Below the pieces are notes generated by a model that was not told where the DNA came from, made no database searches, and worked only from the letters and a program-made list of their open reading frames with translations. Positions 13,901-26,316 of a DNA stretch of 64,000 nucleotides are shown here, piece by piece. This DNA is from Owenia fusiformis (Eukaryota; Annelida; Polychaeta; Sabellida; Oweniidae): contig CAIIXF020000003.1 in NCBI GenBank assembly GCA_903813345.2, positions 32,797,151 to 32,861,150 of the forward strand, given 5' to 3'. The first letter of the stretch is position 1; each line of letters begins with the position of its first letter. The translations under genes and the position numbers were made by a program.

Positions 13901-16900
13901 ATGAGACATATCTAATAATTATCCTTTCTTATAGCATGAGACATATCTAATAATTATCCCTTTCTTATAGCATGAGGCCCATATCTAATAATTATCCCTT
14001 TCTTATAGCATGAGACATATCTAATAATTATCCCTTTCTTATAGCATGAGGCCCATATCTAATAATTATCCCTTTCTTATAGCATGAGGCCCATATCTAA
14101 TAATTATCCCTTTCTTATAGCATGAGACATATCTAATAATTATCCTTTCTTATAGCATGAGACATATCTAATAATTATCCCTTTCTTATAGCATGAGGCC
14201 CATATCTAATAATTATCCCTTTCTTATAGCATGAGACATATCTAATAATTATCCCTTTCTTATAGCATGAGGCCCATATCTAATAATTATCCCTTTCTGA
14301 TAGCATGAGGCCCATTAATAATTACCCTTTCTTATAGCATGAGGCCCATATCTAATAATTATCCCTTTCTTATAGCATGAGACATATCTAATAATTATCC
14401 CTTTCTTATAGCATGAGGCCCATATCTAATAATTATCCCTTTCTGATAGCATGAGGCCCATATCTAATAATTATCCCTTTCTTATAGCATGAGGCCCATA
14501 TCTAATAATTATCCCTTTCTGATAGCATGAGGCCCATATCTAATAATTATCCCTTTCTTATAGCATGAGGCCCATATCTAATAATTATCCCTTTCTTATA
14601 GCATGAGGCCCATATCTAATAATTATCCCTTTCTGATAGCATGAGGCCCATATCTAATAATTATCCTTTCTTATAGCATGAGGCCCATATCTAGTAATTA
14701 TCCTTTCTTATAGCATAAGGCCCATATCTAATAATTATCCCTTTCTTATAGCATGAGGCCCATATCTAATAATTATCCCTTTTTTATAGCATGAGACATA
14801 TCTAATAATTATCCCTTTCTTATAGCATGAGACATATCTAATAATTATCCCTTTCTTATAGCATGAGGCCCATATCTAATAATTATCCCTTTCTGATAGC
14901 ATGAGGCCCATATCTAATAATTATCCCTTTCTTATAACATGTGGCCCATATCTAATATTTATCCCTTTCTTATAGCATGAGACAAATCTAATAATTATCC
15001 CTTTCTTATAGCATGAGGCCCATATCTAATATTTATCCCTTTCTTATAGCATGAGACATATCTAATAATTATCCCTTTCTTATAGCATGAGGCCCATATC
15101 TAATAATTATCCCTTTCTGATAGCATGAGGCCCATATCTAATAATTATCCCTTTCTTATAGCATGAGGCCCATATCTAATAATTATCCCTTTCTTATAGC
15201 ATGAGGCCCATATCTAATAATTATCCCTTTCTTATAACATGTGGCCCATATCTAATAATTATCCCTTTCTTATAGCATGAGGCCCATATCTAATAATTAT
15301 CCCTTTCTTATAGCATGAGGCCCATATCTAATAATTATCCCTTTGTTATAGCATGAGGCCCATATCTAATAATTATCCCTTTCTTATAGCATGCGGCCCA
15401 TATCTAATAATTATCCCTTTCTTATAGCATGCGGCCCATATCTAATAAGTATCCCTTTCTTATAGCATGAGGCCCATATCTAATAAGTATCCCTTTCTTA
15501 TAGCATGCGGCCCATATCTAATAATTATCCCTTTCTTATAGCATGAGGCCCATATCTAATAATTATCCCTTTCTTATAGCATGAGGCCCATATCTAATAA
15601 TTATCCCTTTCTTATAGCATGAGGCCCATATCTAATATTTATCCCTTTCTTATAGCATGAGGCCCATATCTAATAATTATCCCTTTCTTATAGCATGCGG
15701 CCCATATCTAATAATGATACTTGCTTCAGGACACTTCTATTATCTTTGAATAATATAAACTTGTTATAATCTACCTCATTACAAAAATACAATATTCTTT
15801 AAATAATTATAAAATCACCCCAGTAACCATGGTAAGGACAAGTAGCTAGATGTGATATCATTGTATTGGAATGGTTCATTGATGAGATAACCCCATGCCA
15901 TTTAGTTGCACTAAAGTGATAATTCTTGAATAAAAGGGCAATTTATAGGCATATGTATTAAAACACTTCCCTTTTAATAATGTTGCTATAATTTCGCTTT
16001 TGTTGAGATCAAAATATGCATGAATATAGGTACTTCATTTACTGAAATATATTGTAAACCACAACTAGAATTGATTTTTCAACAGTAACTCTCTACACCT
16101 TTATTAAAATCATATTGCTATCAGTATAAAATTATATTTAGCCACTTTGTAAATGGGTACTGAGGGGGGGGGGGGCAGAATTACCAGGGAGAATTCTGTT
16201 TCCAAGCATACAGAGAAAGTATAGGGCTTTTTCAAATGTAAATCAAATTACAAATAAAAATGAAAGAAACCAGGTGAAATTGTGTTAGGCCCCATGCCCA
16301 AAGCCCATAAGTGCTATAACATATTTAAACATAACCTGAGTAAAGATCATCCTTATTTGAATATATAACCAAAATCAAATAACTCTTGTATTTGCAATTA
16401 GTACATTTGTTCATTTTCAGAAACATCTATCACATTAATTTGACAAGTACCGACTGTGTAGAATTCACTTGCTTAAGGTGAACCAAAATAATCTTTGTGA
16501 TTTGTGCTCGTAAATTAACTTCCTTGAGAAATATTTAGATGAGAAGGTCCATGTCTGCATCCTCCAAATGCAGGGTTCCAGACATCATCCACTAAATTCC
16601 TTCTTTCTTCTTATGGAAGAAGGAGATACAAGTTCTGGAGGCCTGTGTTCAGAGGATGCATGTCTATGGTTGAAAACATGCATGTCTATGGTTGAAAACA
16701 TGCATGTCTATGGTTGAAAACATGCATGTCTATGGTTGAAAACATGCATGTCTATGGTTGAAAACATGCATGTCTATGGTTGAAAACATGCATGTCTATG
16801 GTTGAAAACATGCATGTCTATGGTTGAAAACATGACTGGACTTAACAGATTGGCATTCAGCTCATTCCCTAATGGAAATTAGTTTTTCCAAGTTCAATGC

Positions 16901-19900
16901 CAAAAGAGAAAGATGATTGCCATTGTATTGGTAGTCAGCAGCTGTTGGTTTTGAATCCTATGCAGGCCATGCAGGCCGAGCTCAAGGAATTCTCAAGGGG
17001 GATGACTTTTGCATATGGATGGGTTGTGCCGTCTAAAATTTTCTAACATTTTTGTTTCTCCAACAAATTTCATTTTAAAAACTGAATAGATAATAGTAAT
17101 TTAGGATTTCTTCATTTCAGAATAAAAATCTAATGACGGTTGAAAACAGGATATCAAATGATACTTTAAGTGGTTTTCTTATCAAACTACATGTTGAAGT
17201 ACTTCAATAATTTCATAAATACAAACATATACCATAAGTCGTTATCAATAAACACTCAATATATGATCATATAATGATTCCACAAACAAAACATGATCTA
17301 TGCAAATGGTACAATACTTATAAGACATGAGTTCTTGATAAGATAACATAATTATGATTCATAAAGTAAAGTTAAGATGCCATTTCAGAAACTACCCTCT
17401 CAGACTGACAATTACAGAGGTTTTAACCGGAGGGGGGGATTAATGCTGATATCATAGAAAGACCTGTAGTTTCATGGCCTTTTATCACAGTTAGAATATT
17501 AGTTAATGTAAGCTACTTATAAAGCAGGAAATCTAACAGGAGTTTCAGTATCAAGGTGCAATGAGAGATTTTGCTCTGGTTGTTTTATACCAAATTATCT
17601 GTTGTTTAATGAGGTTTTGCAACTTTCACTGTTAAAATTATAAGTTCACCTGTTATTTTCATTTGTTTATGAAACAAACCTGTATAATTCATACCCTTTG
17701 CATTTGTTTGACTTCACTCCTTAAAAAGAGCTTCGTCTTCACTCTTTCAAACTAAAATGAACCTGTGAACTCACCGCCCCAATCAGTGTTTGTCGGCCAA
17801 ATTTGACCGACGTTTTATATATGGTCATTCTTTCTGACATCATTGTTGAGACCGGAATTGACCAATGACATACGCATATTTAATTAGAACGCATTTGGCG
17901 TATGTTTCTTAAAGCTCGCTGATTGGTGGAAGAAGGGTCAGCGCGTAGGTCAAAAGTGATTTATTACCCAAACTGTCACCGGTACCCGTCGTGGGGGCGG
18001 GGCTACTAAACTGTAATATGGTCTCTAATAGGCAGAGTGTAGTTTAACTAGACTCTGCACGCAGGGTATATAATTCAGTGATTTTCTATGTAAATATTCT
18101 GATTAAATACTAGATGAAAGAATTATCTTTAATTGTAGAGTGTTGATAAGGCCAGGCTCTTGAACAGGGTAACATCATAGACTAGATGAAAGAATCATTT
18201 TTAATTATAGAGTGTAGATACGGCAAGGCTCTTGAACAGGGTGACATGAACAGTATGACCTGTGATAATATAAACTAAAGAGAATCATAGACTTTCCAAT
18301 ATCCAATGTCATTGGTAATTTAAAATCTCATACAGTTGATACATATTGATTTTCTATTATCTATGCAATTATAAAACTAATTCATTTCATTATTTTGATC
18401 ATAGATACCCTCAATTTTCTCAGGGAATCAAAAATGTACATCAGATTTATCAGTTTCTTTTCATCTTAAGCTTCGAAGTACATATATTGCAATTTGTACA
18501 AAGCTGCTAAATTGTATGTGTACTGTTTTGATAATATGAAATAAAGATCGAATTATAAATAATAGGCTTTCATCTTATAAATAAGAGAGATTGCTGATTG
18601 TTGTTGCTCAATATTAAAATTAGCCTTGCCCAAGTCGGTCTCTTTTACTTATCTTGATTTCTATTATGACCGCCTTGTACCAAAGAGAAAGCCACATGCT
18701 TTACCGACAGTTTGTTGATGTCGGTATTTGACGAATCAATGACGGCCCTGTAGCATTAGCTCATTATTATGCACGGTCAAAAACAAGTACACTTTTTACC
18801 GGGACTTTTCACGAACAAATCTTGGACGAACTCATAATGAAAATACAAATATTTTATCAGATAAATATCAATGAGAGTTTAGTGGATGCCGGGGCATCGA
18901 TCGGATAACCAAAGGTGAGAAGATTTAACAAGCCTCTAGGAAGACCAGTTTTTGTACTGATAGAGCTACCCAGAATAAATATAGTTTTCAAATCAAATCA
19001 AATCAAATCAAACAATAAACGTTGAAACGATCGCTGAACATGTAAGATTCAATCACCGATCGACGACAACATGACCCGCTACATTGGACATAAGTCTTCG
19101 TGCATTTTCATCAACATTGAATCGCATGATTTAATTTATAATGACTCTTACCTTCCAATGTACATTTAATTACATAATATATTGTAACTCAAAAGAAAAA
19201 CTCGATCAGATCATTGAATTTCAATTATGCAGTTCAACCTGATAACGTTTTGATTGGTCATTCAGCCTGAAGTCACACGTCGTGTCCACGCGATATCTGT
19301 CAATCAATAAGGTTTCGCGATACCCCTGATAGCGTAGGTATCTCGAAACCGTTGAATATTTCAGCATAATAACAGTGGAGATGTATTGGATTGTACAAGG
19401 CGGTAATAATTCAAGATCAGATAAGTAAAAAAATACCGACTTGGGCAAGGCTATATTAAAATAAATTGATGCGATCTAGATCAGCAGAGTGAACTAAAGG
19501 TCAAGAAATAGAACTCTAGATGTCAGGAAATAGAACTTGACTTTGAATGGCAAAGCTGATATAAATCCTGTTATATATAATATTCTTTAGATCTGAGATA
19601 TAATCATATTAAGAGTGTTTATGATTGTCAGACTCTTGTAAAAGTAGTGGGTGGCTCTCTATGTCAAGAAACAGAACTCTAGATCAGCAAATGGAATTCT
19701 AGGTCAATAAATAGAACTCTAGATGTCAGGAAATAGAACTCTAGATCAGCAGGCTGAACTCTAAATCAAAAATCCTGACAGCAATGTAGTATGTTATGTT
19801 ATTCATAGAGTACATAGTGACACAGCTTGGAATATATGAAGGTGTTACCTGTATATTATTGACTTTGAATGGCAAAGCTGATATGAAATCCTATAAAATA

Positions 19901-22507
19901 TTCCGAGATCACGTGAATACCAAATAACAAGTAATAAATGTACTAACAACAAAGCCCAGACTCTATATAAATCTTTTTTTATCACGGCTGGTAGGTTTTA
20001 TAATGCCAGCAATTTAGGTTGTTTGCTGGTTTGTAGACTAAAGACTATTGAGTTTTGAATATACATGCAGTAAAACTTGTATATTCGCACACCTCTTGAA
20101 TTTGAACACCAGTCATCATGAACTCTTTTTCTCTCCCAATTTTGTATCCCCCTACTAATACAAAAACTTGCATGGACACCTGCTAATTCAATCACTTTTG
20201 ATCATTCCCAGTTGCATTTGAATTAGGTTTTACTGTTCTGACCATATATATTGTATATATTCAAGAGTCCCATGATACATTTGCTAATTAGCAGATACAT
20301 GTCTTATCAATCTAATTAGCCAATATACAATAGACATGATATGATCACCCAGACTATACATCTGTGTGAATCCCAGGCGGTGACCCCATTATTACAGGTA
20401 ACAATATCATGATGTATAAATCAATGGAAAATGGGTAATAACATAAATTAAAAAGATTAAGATGTGAAATAATAGGTAAAATTAATTGAAAATGCATAAT
20501 AACATGTTTTTAAAAGCAAGAATGAGATTTTCAATGTAAAAAATAAGGTATTATTGAGATCAATCTAGAATTGATGCAAATTTCCTCATATTTGGTGTCA
20601 AACATAGAATCTATCAGATATGCTTAAATATTGAATATCTTGTGTATCTGGGACTCTGCATTTCTGCATTTCTTTGTAAATTGATGTCTATCAGTGTTTC
20701 TCATTTTGCCCTTTATATTTTATTCATCTACTTTGGTTTGTGAGACAAATTCATAAAAAATTTAGTTGGTAAATTGAATTTTTTATAGAGGTTTGATTTT
20801 GTGATGGAATACTAATTGAAATGTTTGTTTATGTTGTTATCACTATACTTTTATAACATACGCATATAATTACCCAAACGTGCTACGCCAAGCCTTAAAA
20901 GGCTTTAATGAACATTATTTGAATTGGACATAAATGTTGATCAGGATTAAAGTTGCCGTAATATGGGATTATTATTTTATAGAAACAGTCAGTAAAACAG
21001 TGACTTGCAAAATTCATGGTTAAAAGTTAATCCTCTTAGTCTTCTTTACCTGAATACAGTATTTTGGATTTCTGTTTCAAATACCACATACTTTGTATGA
21101 TCTAATTTAAATTTGAACTTGATCGTATCCTACTCCACAGCATGTAAGTCAATCATACCTATGAATGAAAATGTACCCACACAATTAACAGGATCAGTTT
21201 TGCTAAACATCAAAATGTAAGCAAATTATCTAAGAGTAAATAAATACCAAAACTCTTTTTTCTTGGAAAGTTCTGGAAGTTTTTACTTTTGTTCAGTGCA
21301 ATTGTACCCCCTTCTTATCTAACTACACTTATTTTAGTCCTTCTGGTTTTCATGATTTAAGAGATAGAGAAAATTGAATAAGTTATAATTTTGCATTTTC
21401 CCCTTCTGTTTTCAATAATCTTAGCATTAGGCATCAAGATACAATATGTCAACAACTGCCATTTGTTACAGATGTCGAAACATCATCCAAAAAGTTATTG
21501 GTGAAATAATAATTAAGTTTGAAAGATCGTATTTCTATAGAACATCATTTTAGATCAAATGGATACAAGAACTCATCTAATTCAAGTAAAACATAATTTA
21601 AAAGGGAGAAGGTACATTCATATTGAAAAAAACTAAGACTTCCGGAAAATTTACTCTTGTTTCGGATTGTGTTAAAATCAAATAGTCACAGATATTCATG
21701 ATGTTTTTGTACATTACTAAACCGTACCCTGTGTCTAATTCAAATGCGACTGGGGCAGGCTAGAGATGTTTGGATTTTTGGTTGCTCATATTTCATTGTT
21801 TCTAAACATGTGAATAAATGGGAGATACAATGAAATTGGGATTAAGAAAAAAGTCAACATTGAGATATAGGCCTAGTCCTCAGAATTACTTCATTGAATA
21901 TAGATTGACACACATTTAGCTGAAAAGAATAGTAAGTAATGAATTTGACTAATTCTGATCAAAACCAATGGGCTTTTTGGCACATTTAAACATTTGGGAT
22001 ATTTTTGTAGATTGGAATTGCCCATAAGAAGAATCGTAAACGAGAAACAAAATTCTAGTATCAGTCATTCTATTCTCTAAAAGTACACTCTATTTATAAG
22101 TCTAATTTTTCTGGTTTTTAATGGGATTATCAGTCAGCATTTTGCATATCAACCTAGAATCTACGATAACTTTGGGATGGAAGGACATCTCAATGATAAT
22201 GAATGCCACACATAATAACCTTGTATGAATTATTAATTGTATGTATTACCTTGCCATTGGTCTGGATGGTTTTAATGTCCCCTATGTAATACTTCTTCAG
22301 TATGGTGTATGCTGCATCTGAATGTTTATGGGGGGTTGTCTCCATGATCGTGGTCACGTCAACTCCTGAATTTTCCAACACAATATCCTTTCCACCCGGG
22401 TGTCTTTCGACAAATTCCGACACATCATATACTTTATCTTGGTGCACCACCCATAGATCATTGTCTTTGCAATGTTTTTTCACCTCATGCAAGCTAAAAA
22501 CAGGCAT
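1915..22507 (-). CDS. FA2H: Fatty acid 2-hydroxylase (FA2H homologue), 7 coding exons
   Basis: The exons in transcript order are 22507-22250, 6592-6476, 5040-4788, 4429-4263, 3851-3719, 2522-2406 and 1982-1915. All have AG/GT borders and compatible phases, and they total 1113 nt (370 aa; the human protein has 372). Exon 1 is a cytochrome b5 domain with the HPGG haem motif (His36) and a second ligand region PHKHS (residues 59-63). Exon 2 is a polar linker. Exons 3-7 form the membrane-bound di-iron hydroxylase domain with histidine clusters HRWLFH, HGQHH, HYYLHH and HVRHHFEH. The C-terminus has the family signature [19 protein letters not shown]. The family inserts a 2-hydroxyl group into fatty acids and sphingolipid N-acyl chains at the ER, with electrons passing through the b5 domain. 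The start codon is that of the b5 exon. Intron 1 is very large (6593-22249). The exon at 2406-2522 has a defective partial duplicate upstream. Confidence 0.93.
2434..2671 (-). repeat. 119-bp tandem duplication carrying part of FA2H exon 6 and its acceptor
   Basis: Bases from 2434 and from 2553 align at a fixed offset of 119. The upstream copy (in gene orientation) has its own acceptor at 2642-2643 and 88 nt of exon sequence (2554-2641). The single exonic difference is T2448 versus A2567, which turns an AAG codon into an in-frame TAG at 2565-2567. The copy has no donor site, so it can act only as an alternative acceptor for the real exon. Confidence 0.88.
5040..5660. repeat. 41-bp minisatellite, about 15 copies, touching the FA2H exon 3 acceptor
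   Basis: The period is a regular 41 bp; each unit contains TTGAAATCACACACATCAAT followed by ATATTTATCCCATAG. The array starts at the 3' splice site of the exon ending at 5040. The real acceptor, read on the minus strand, is GTGTGATTTCAG, and every unit carries the near copy GTGTGATTTCAAG. The array therefore seems to have grown from the splice site itself. Confidence 0.9.
5661..6475. other. Rest of FA2H intron 2, no feature
   Basis: This is unique-looking AT-rich intronic sequence. No coding frame, RNA gene or repeat could be recognised between the minisatellite and the linker exon. Confidence 0.5.
6593..8445. other. FA2H intron 1, distal part, no feature
   Basis: This is AT-rich intronic DNA with short, non-conserved open frames only. 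No repeat ends or RNA genes were recognised. Confidence 0.5.
8446..8612 (-). mobile_element. tRNA-derived SINE
   Basis: On the minus strand there is a Pol III A-box-like TGGCTCAGGGG at 8600-8590 and a B-box-like GGTTCTATTCC at 8557-8547, spaced as in a tRNA. The D arm (GCTC/GAGC) and the T arm (CTGGG/CCCG) can pair, but the anticodon arm does not fold properly. A non-tRNA body of about 95 bp follows the B box. This makes a SINE more likely than a tRNA gene. No clear target-site duplication or tail was found, so the borders are approximate. Confidence 0.7.
8613..11747. other. FA2H intron 1, middle part, no gene
   Basis: This is AT-rich intronic DNA. The only structure seen is a palindrome at 9776-9806. 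Open frames of about 60-90 codons here have no family resemblance and no splice context. Confidence 0.5.
9776..9806. repeat. 31-nt AT palindrome
   Basis: AATACTTAATATTT is followed by a three-base spacer and its inverted copy AAATATTAAGTATT. It could form a cruciform or hairpin. No function is evident. Confidence 0.7.
11748..15715. repeat. About 4 kb minisatellite of 38/36-bp units in FA2H intron 1
   Basis: Roughly 106 units are present. The main unit is 38 bp (core CCCTTTCTTATAGCATGAGG, then CCCATATCTAATAATTAT). A 36-bp variant reads GAGACATATC in place of GAGGCCCATATC, and a 37-bp variant lacks one C in the CCC run. Diagnostic single-base variants (GCGG, GTGG, CTGATAG, AAGTATCC) recur in blocks. 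Near 12541-12900 and 13560-13810 the 38- and 36-bp forms alternate, giving a 74-bp higher-order period. Confidence 0.97.
15716..16657. other. FA2H intron 1 between two arrays, no gene
   Basis: This is AT-rich intron with a poly-G run near 16164-16176. No coding or RNA feature was recognised. Confidence 0.5.
16658..16834. repeat. 22-bp minisatellite, 8 near-identical copies
   Basis: The unit is GCATGTCTATGGTTGAAAAC plus AT, repeated with essentially no divergence. This implies recent expansion. Confidence 0.93.
17692..18068. mobile_element. 377-bp non-autonomous TIR element with 9-bp TSD (family A, intact copy)
   Basis: The ends are TACCCTTTGC and GCAGGGTA, a short imperfect inverted repeat. 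Flanks at 17683-17691 and 18069-18077 are both TATAATTCA, a perfect 9-bp duplication. The same family recurs at 26941-28069. Nine-bp duplications are usual for Mutator-like elements, but the short ends leave the superfamily open. Confidence 0.75.
18110..18250. repeat. 72-bp tandem duplication
   Basis: Two copies at an offset of 72 start TAGATGAAAGAAT and end CTTGAACAGGGT-ACAT. They lie just after the family A element, still in FA2H intron 1. Confidence 0.8.
18621..19453. mobile_element. 833-bp non-autonomous TIR element with 9-bp TSD
   Basis: The left end TAGCCTTGCCCAAGTCGGT is matched by its inverted copy at the right end. The inverted similarity continues for about 60 bp, to GACCGCCTTGTAC. 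Perfect 9-bp direct repeats TATTAAAAT flank it at 18612-18620 and 19454-19462. No transposase frame is present. The duplication length and long TIR suggest a Mutator-like derivative. Confidence 0.82.
19463..22249. other. Proximal part of FA2H intron 1
   Basis: The stretch 19490-19760 repeats the phrase AGAACTCTAGAT several times. A phrase ACTTTGAATGGCAAAGCTGA occurs at about 19534 and 19861. A short MITE sits at 20068-20235. No other feature was found. Confidence 0.5.
20068..20235. mobile_element. 168-bp MITE with CAGTAAAAC ends
   Basis: The element begins CAGTAAAACTTG and ends TAGGTTTTACTG. The interior alternates short motifs of the type GAACACC. A related but one-ended copy lies near 53745-53870. 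The ends resemble pogo/Tigger-type MITEs. No TA duplication is clearly preserved, so the call is tentative. Confidence 0.55.
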
Positions 22508-23421
22508 TTCGGCACGATATTCGATCTACTCCTTTTTTTCATTGACAAAATTCCAAAGCGGAAGTTTAACTTTTCATAGTAAGGACTGAATATACCTGAA
22601 ATTACGTAAATTTCATAAGCAATGAAAAATTTCAAGATCAAATATTTACTTATATCTATATAAAACTAACTTCACTAAGGTTCTAGAAATAAATTTTAAC
22701 AAAAGAACAAATTATAAAACCCAAATAAAAATCGTTGGTCCAATCAAATGTCAGGATTTATTCACCTCATTTAAAAAATGTCAGCCCCCATAAAATTTAG
22801 AAAAATATTTGTTGATTTTGAGACTAAACTGCAAACATTCGAAGACCCCTTTTAGATGGTGAGTATGTGATTCATATATAGATTTGTTTGAGTCTGTTGC
22901 GTAAGCTATGTTTGGATGCATTGTCAAGAATTCCAGGTATGCTAGCGTAAAAATATTAGGACGACTTCAGCTCTTCGTCTTTCAGTCTCAGTTTGTTTCA
23001 AGAATGAAATATTGATCTGATGGAACAGTCTTTACACGCCACTTTTTACCTGTTGAAACTGAAATATTGAATTCAGCTGCTTATTTTATATCGCCAAATG
23101 TTTTCTACATCTCCATTCTCTGATTGCGAAAGTCTTGCCCTACAGTATAAGTTATCAGCTGCTTCTGTGCCGCTCAGGACTTTATTCTGGAGTAGGGAGC
23201 TACAGGATGTTCAGCAAATTGTCAATGTCATTCAGAAATCTTGGGAGATTTTGAATGCTATTCGTGAATTTCTGTCAAAACCATCATTTTGGTTTCTCGT
23301 CATAAAATATCTACTCAATGATAAAGAGAAGTCCTTACAGACTTTTGCAGATGGAGAATGGAGATGAAGAGAACATTTGGAGAGTAAGTAGCTGCAGTAA
23401 AATTTTAAATGTTTGGTACTA
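22508..23421. promoter_or_regulatory. Head-to-head region upstream of FA2H, possibly shared with the C18orf21-like gene
   Basis: FA2H transcription leaves leftwards from near 22507. A possible first exon of the rightward gene ends with a GTAAGT donor at 23384. The start codon at 23351 would be in frame with the exon at 28515. No TATA box or CpG island could be assigned with confidence. The promoter call is inferred from the divergent layout. Confidence 0.3.
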
Positions 23422-24466
23422 GAGTCCATTTCACTGTTTAATTGCGTCAGTAAAACCTCAAAAATAAGAAATCAAAAGATCATTATGCAATACCCTTAAG
23501 AAAAAAGCCATGGTAACCATGGTATTCCATGGTGCGCCCATGGTAATCCATGGTTTTCCATGGAAATTCATGGTTTTCCATGTCATTTTCCATGGAAATT
23601 CATGGACGCCCATGGTAATCTTCCATGGATATTTACCATGATTTTCCGTGGTAATTGTTGGTTTGGTAATTGGTTTTTAATGGATGTGTCATGGAGATGT
23701 AAAATCAACAATTTTGGTAGGATTCATTTTGAAGGTATAGCAAGAACATTCATCGAATGTTAGACTCAGCTTACAAATGAGAAAATATGTGAAACAGCAG
23801 AGCAGAGAGTAGGCCACAAGATTTCAAAAACAATTGTGCAAAGGTGTTTTGTGTAGATCAAGACTAGATAGAGATTGCTTATTTTTTAGGCCAAGTTGAG
23901 AAAACTGCAATCAAAAGCCATGGAAGACGGTTGATTGCAATCGAAAGCCATGCTTTTCCATGGTTATTTCTTTGATGTTTTGGAAAGTGCAATCAAAAGC
24001 CATGGTTTTCCATGATTATTCTTTTGATCTTTTGAAAGTCCATGGTTTTCCATGGGCTATTTGTTTGGTCTTTTGGAAGGAGAAAAATGAATAATACATT
24101 ATGTTTCTAAATGAACTTCTCCAAATTAAGTCCCATTCAACTTTTATAAGCATATTATCTGAAAAAATCCACAGAAAAGTATATACTTTTACAGAATTTT
24201 GACTTGAAATTGAGATGGGGGATTAAACACAAGCCTATGACTGCAAACTGAAATGTTATACCTAAGTGATAAAAATTCAATTTGTCTATGTAAGAAAATT
24301 ATATTTAAAAAGAAGTTGCCTGAATGAAGGGGAGGGGGTTAACAACACCATTTGGCTTAAAACATGAAACATAGTATAAGTAATTAAAATAGATTTGTCT
24401 TTGAATAGGAATAAATAATCATTTGCATAATTTTTAAATATTTGGTTGCCATTATTCTATGTTAAT

Positions 24467-25422
24467 TAGGGGTCAAACGGTTAACCGCGGTACGCGGTTA
24501 CCGCGGTTAATGATGCTAGGACGGTATTTTCGGTTCATAAATATGAGATTCGGTTCATCCACGGTTCGAGGAAAAATTGAAAAATAAAATTTTTTAGTCT
24601 TAGTCTTCAATATTCTCTCTTTCGTTCGACATGAACTTATTCTTCATGAATATATTCCTTAAAAACAAATTTATAGCAATAGAAAACATTCAATTCCTAC
24701 CTTAGATGTGAAACAGATCGCTCACAAATCGATAGACAAGTAATTGTTTACATTTTTGTGACATTTAAATAGACCGGAAGTTGGTCTCGCCAGATTACGC
24801 TATTCATAGTATAATTAATTTTGCTTCGTGGAGGTGTTGTGTCTGTTATAATAAGTTTGTTTTTAATCAATATTATTTAAAAAATACTACAATTACAGAA
24901 ATTATAACATTACTAATGTCTGTGTTTAAATCTCCCGCACAATCGCAGCGCCATCTGTGCTGATTCAGCATGACTGCTTTGACGCGAGATTAAATCTCAA
25001 TTATTGAAATACAAAAGCAACGTTTGGAATGGGTAATCAGAGGACAATGTATCAATATGCAGAATCTGTAGGGAGATCATAAAGTATCTTCACGGTGAGA
25101 AAAATATTTTCTTAATACTCTTAATACAATCAAGGCAAAAAAATCTAAAGTTTAAAATTTAAAGTTGGCCACTAGGCCAATAAACTTTGCTTTGTCAAGT
25201 CAATTTAATAAAAAAAGGATAGTGGGACCAGGATAGAAAGTGGCCAACATGGGCAAGGCTAGATAGAAAGCTAAAACCTGTTTCTTTATGAGCGGTCTTT
25301 ACTATTTTATAAGGAAATATTACCATTTTACGAGACCCGCGAGAACCGTGAAAGAACCGAACCGTGAACCTAAAAACCGTGACCGAACCGAACCGTTGGA
25401 ATTTTGAACCGTTTGACCCCTA
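24467..25422. mobile_element. 956-bp hAT-like non-autonomous element
   Basis: The ends are TAGGGGTCAAACGGTT and its inverted copy. Perfect 8-bp direct repeats ATGTTAAT flank it (24459-24466 and 25423-25430), the duplication length of hAT transposons. The subterminal regions are built of repeated GGTTCGGT/ACCGAACC motifs. There is no transposase frame. It is inserted inside the 23422-26678 element. Confidence 0.88.
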
Positions 25423-26316
25423 ATGTTAATTAGGTGTCTTAACTCTCAAATTAATGTCAAAAGATTAATCTCTTTACAACAGATTATAAGAGTTCATTTG
25501 CATAATTCTTAAATATTCTGATCTTAATTGTTATTATATATGATAATCTTACTCTTTCTAATGCTCCCTCTTCAGTAATTATTATTGTCTGTGAGTGTAG
25601 ACAGTGCAAGTCAAAAACTCATTGTTGATCAAATAAAACCAAATAGGATTTACTCCAAGTAAAAATGTTTATTCAGTCTGCAATAAGGGAATCCAGTGAG
25701 CTGATTTTATCACTTATTTTGTCTTTTTTTACATAAGTGCCAAAGTTAAATGATAGCAAATCCCAGCAAACAAATTATTACTTTTAATTGCGGGGTCAAA
25801 TCATCAATTAAAAAAATATTAAGTAAACAGTTCTTTGTCATATGACACTATGTACAGAATGTACTAAACATATATTCAGATTGTAAAAACATGGTTGTAT
25901 TTCAGGCCTGAAACCAGCTTTTGTCAAGAAGGTTGACTTTCTCAAAGATTTTGGGGTGGGGGGGTGTCATATTATTTTATCTATGATTAATGAGACTAAT
26001 TCTCAATCCAGCTTGGATTCATTCGTTAAAATATTGATTCAATTTTGAAGATTTTGGTAAAAACAAAACCTGCCAAAATTGTTGATTTTACAACTCAAGT
26101 GTCATGGTAAATACATGGCATGTTCATGAAAAAACAATTACCAAACCACCAATTACCACGGAAAATCATGGTAAATATCCATGGAAGATTACCATGAGTA
26201 TCCATGAATTTCCATGGAAAATACCATGAAAAACCATGAATTTCCATGGAAAACCATGGATTACCATGGACGCACCATGGAATACCATGGTTACCATGGC
26301 TTTTTTCTTAAGGGTA

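Noticed and set aside
11748-15715. CRISPR-like array
   Set aside because: Units are contiguous 36-38 bp tandem copies without unique spacers, in a eukaryotic intron.
19221-19448. 75-codon minus-strand frame
   Set aside because: It lies wholly within the inverted end of a TIR element and has no domain.
23098-23367. 89-codon plus-strand frame
   Set aside because: No family resemblance or splice context; the nearby in-phase ATG at 23351 in another frame is the better candidate.
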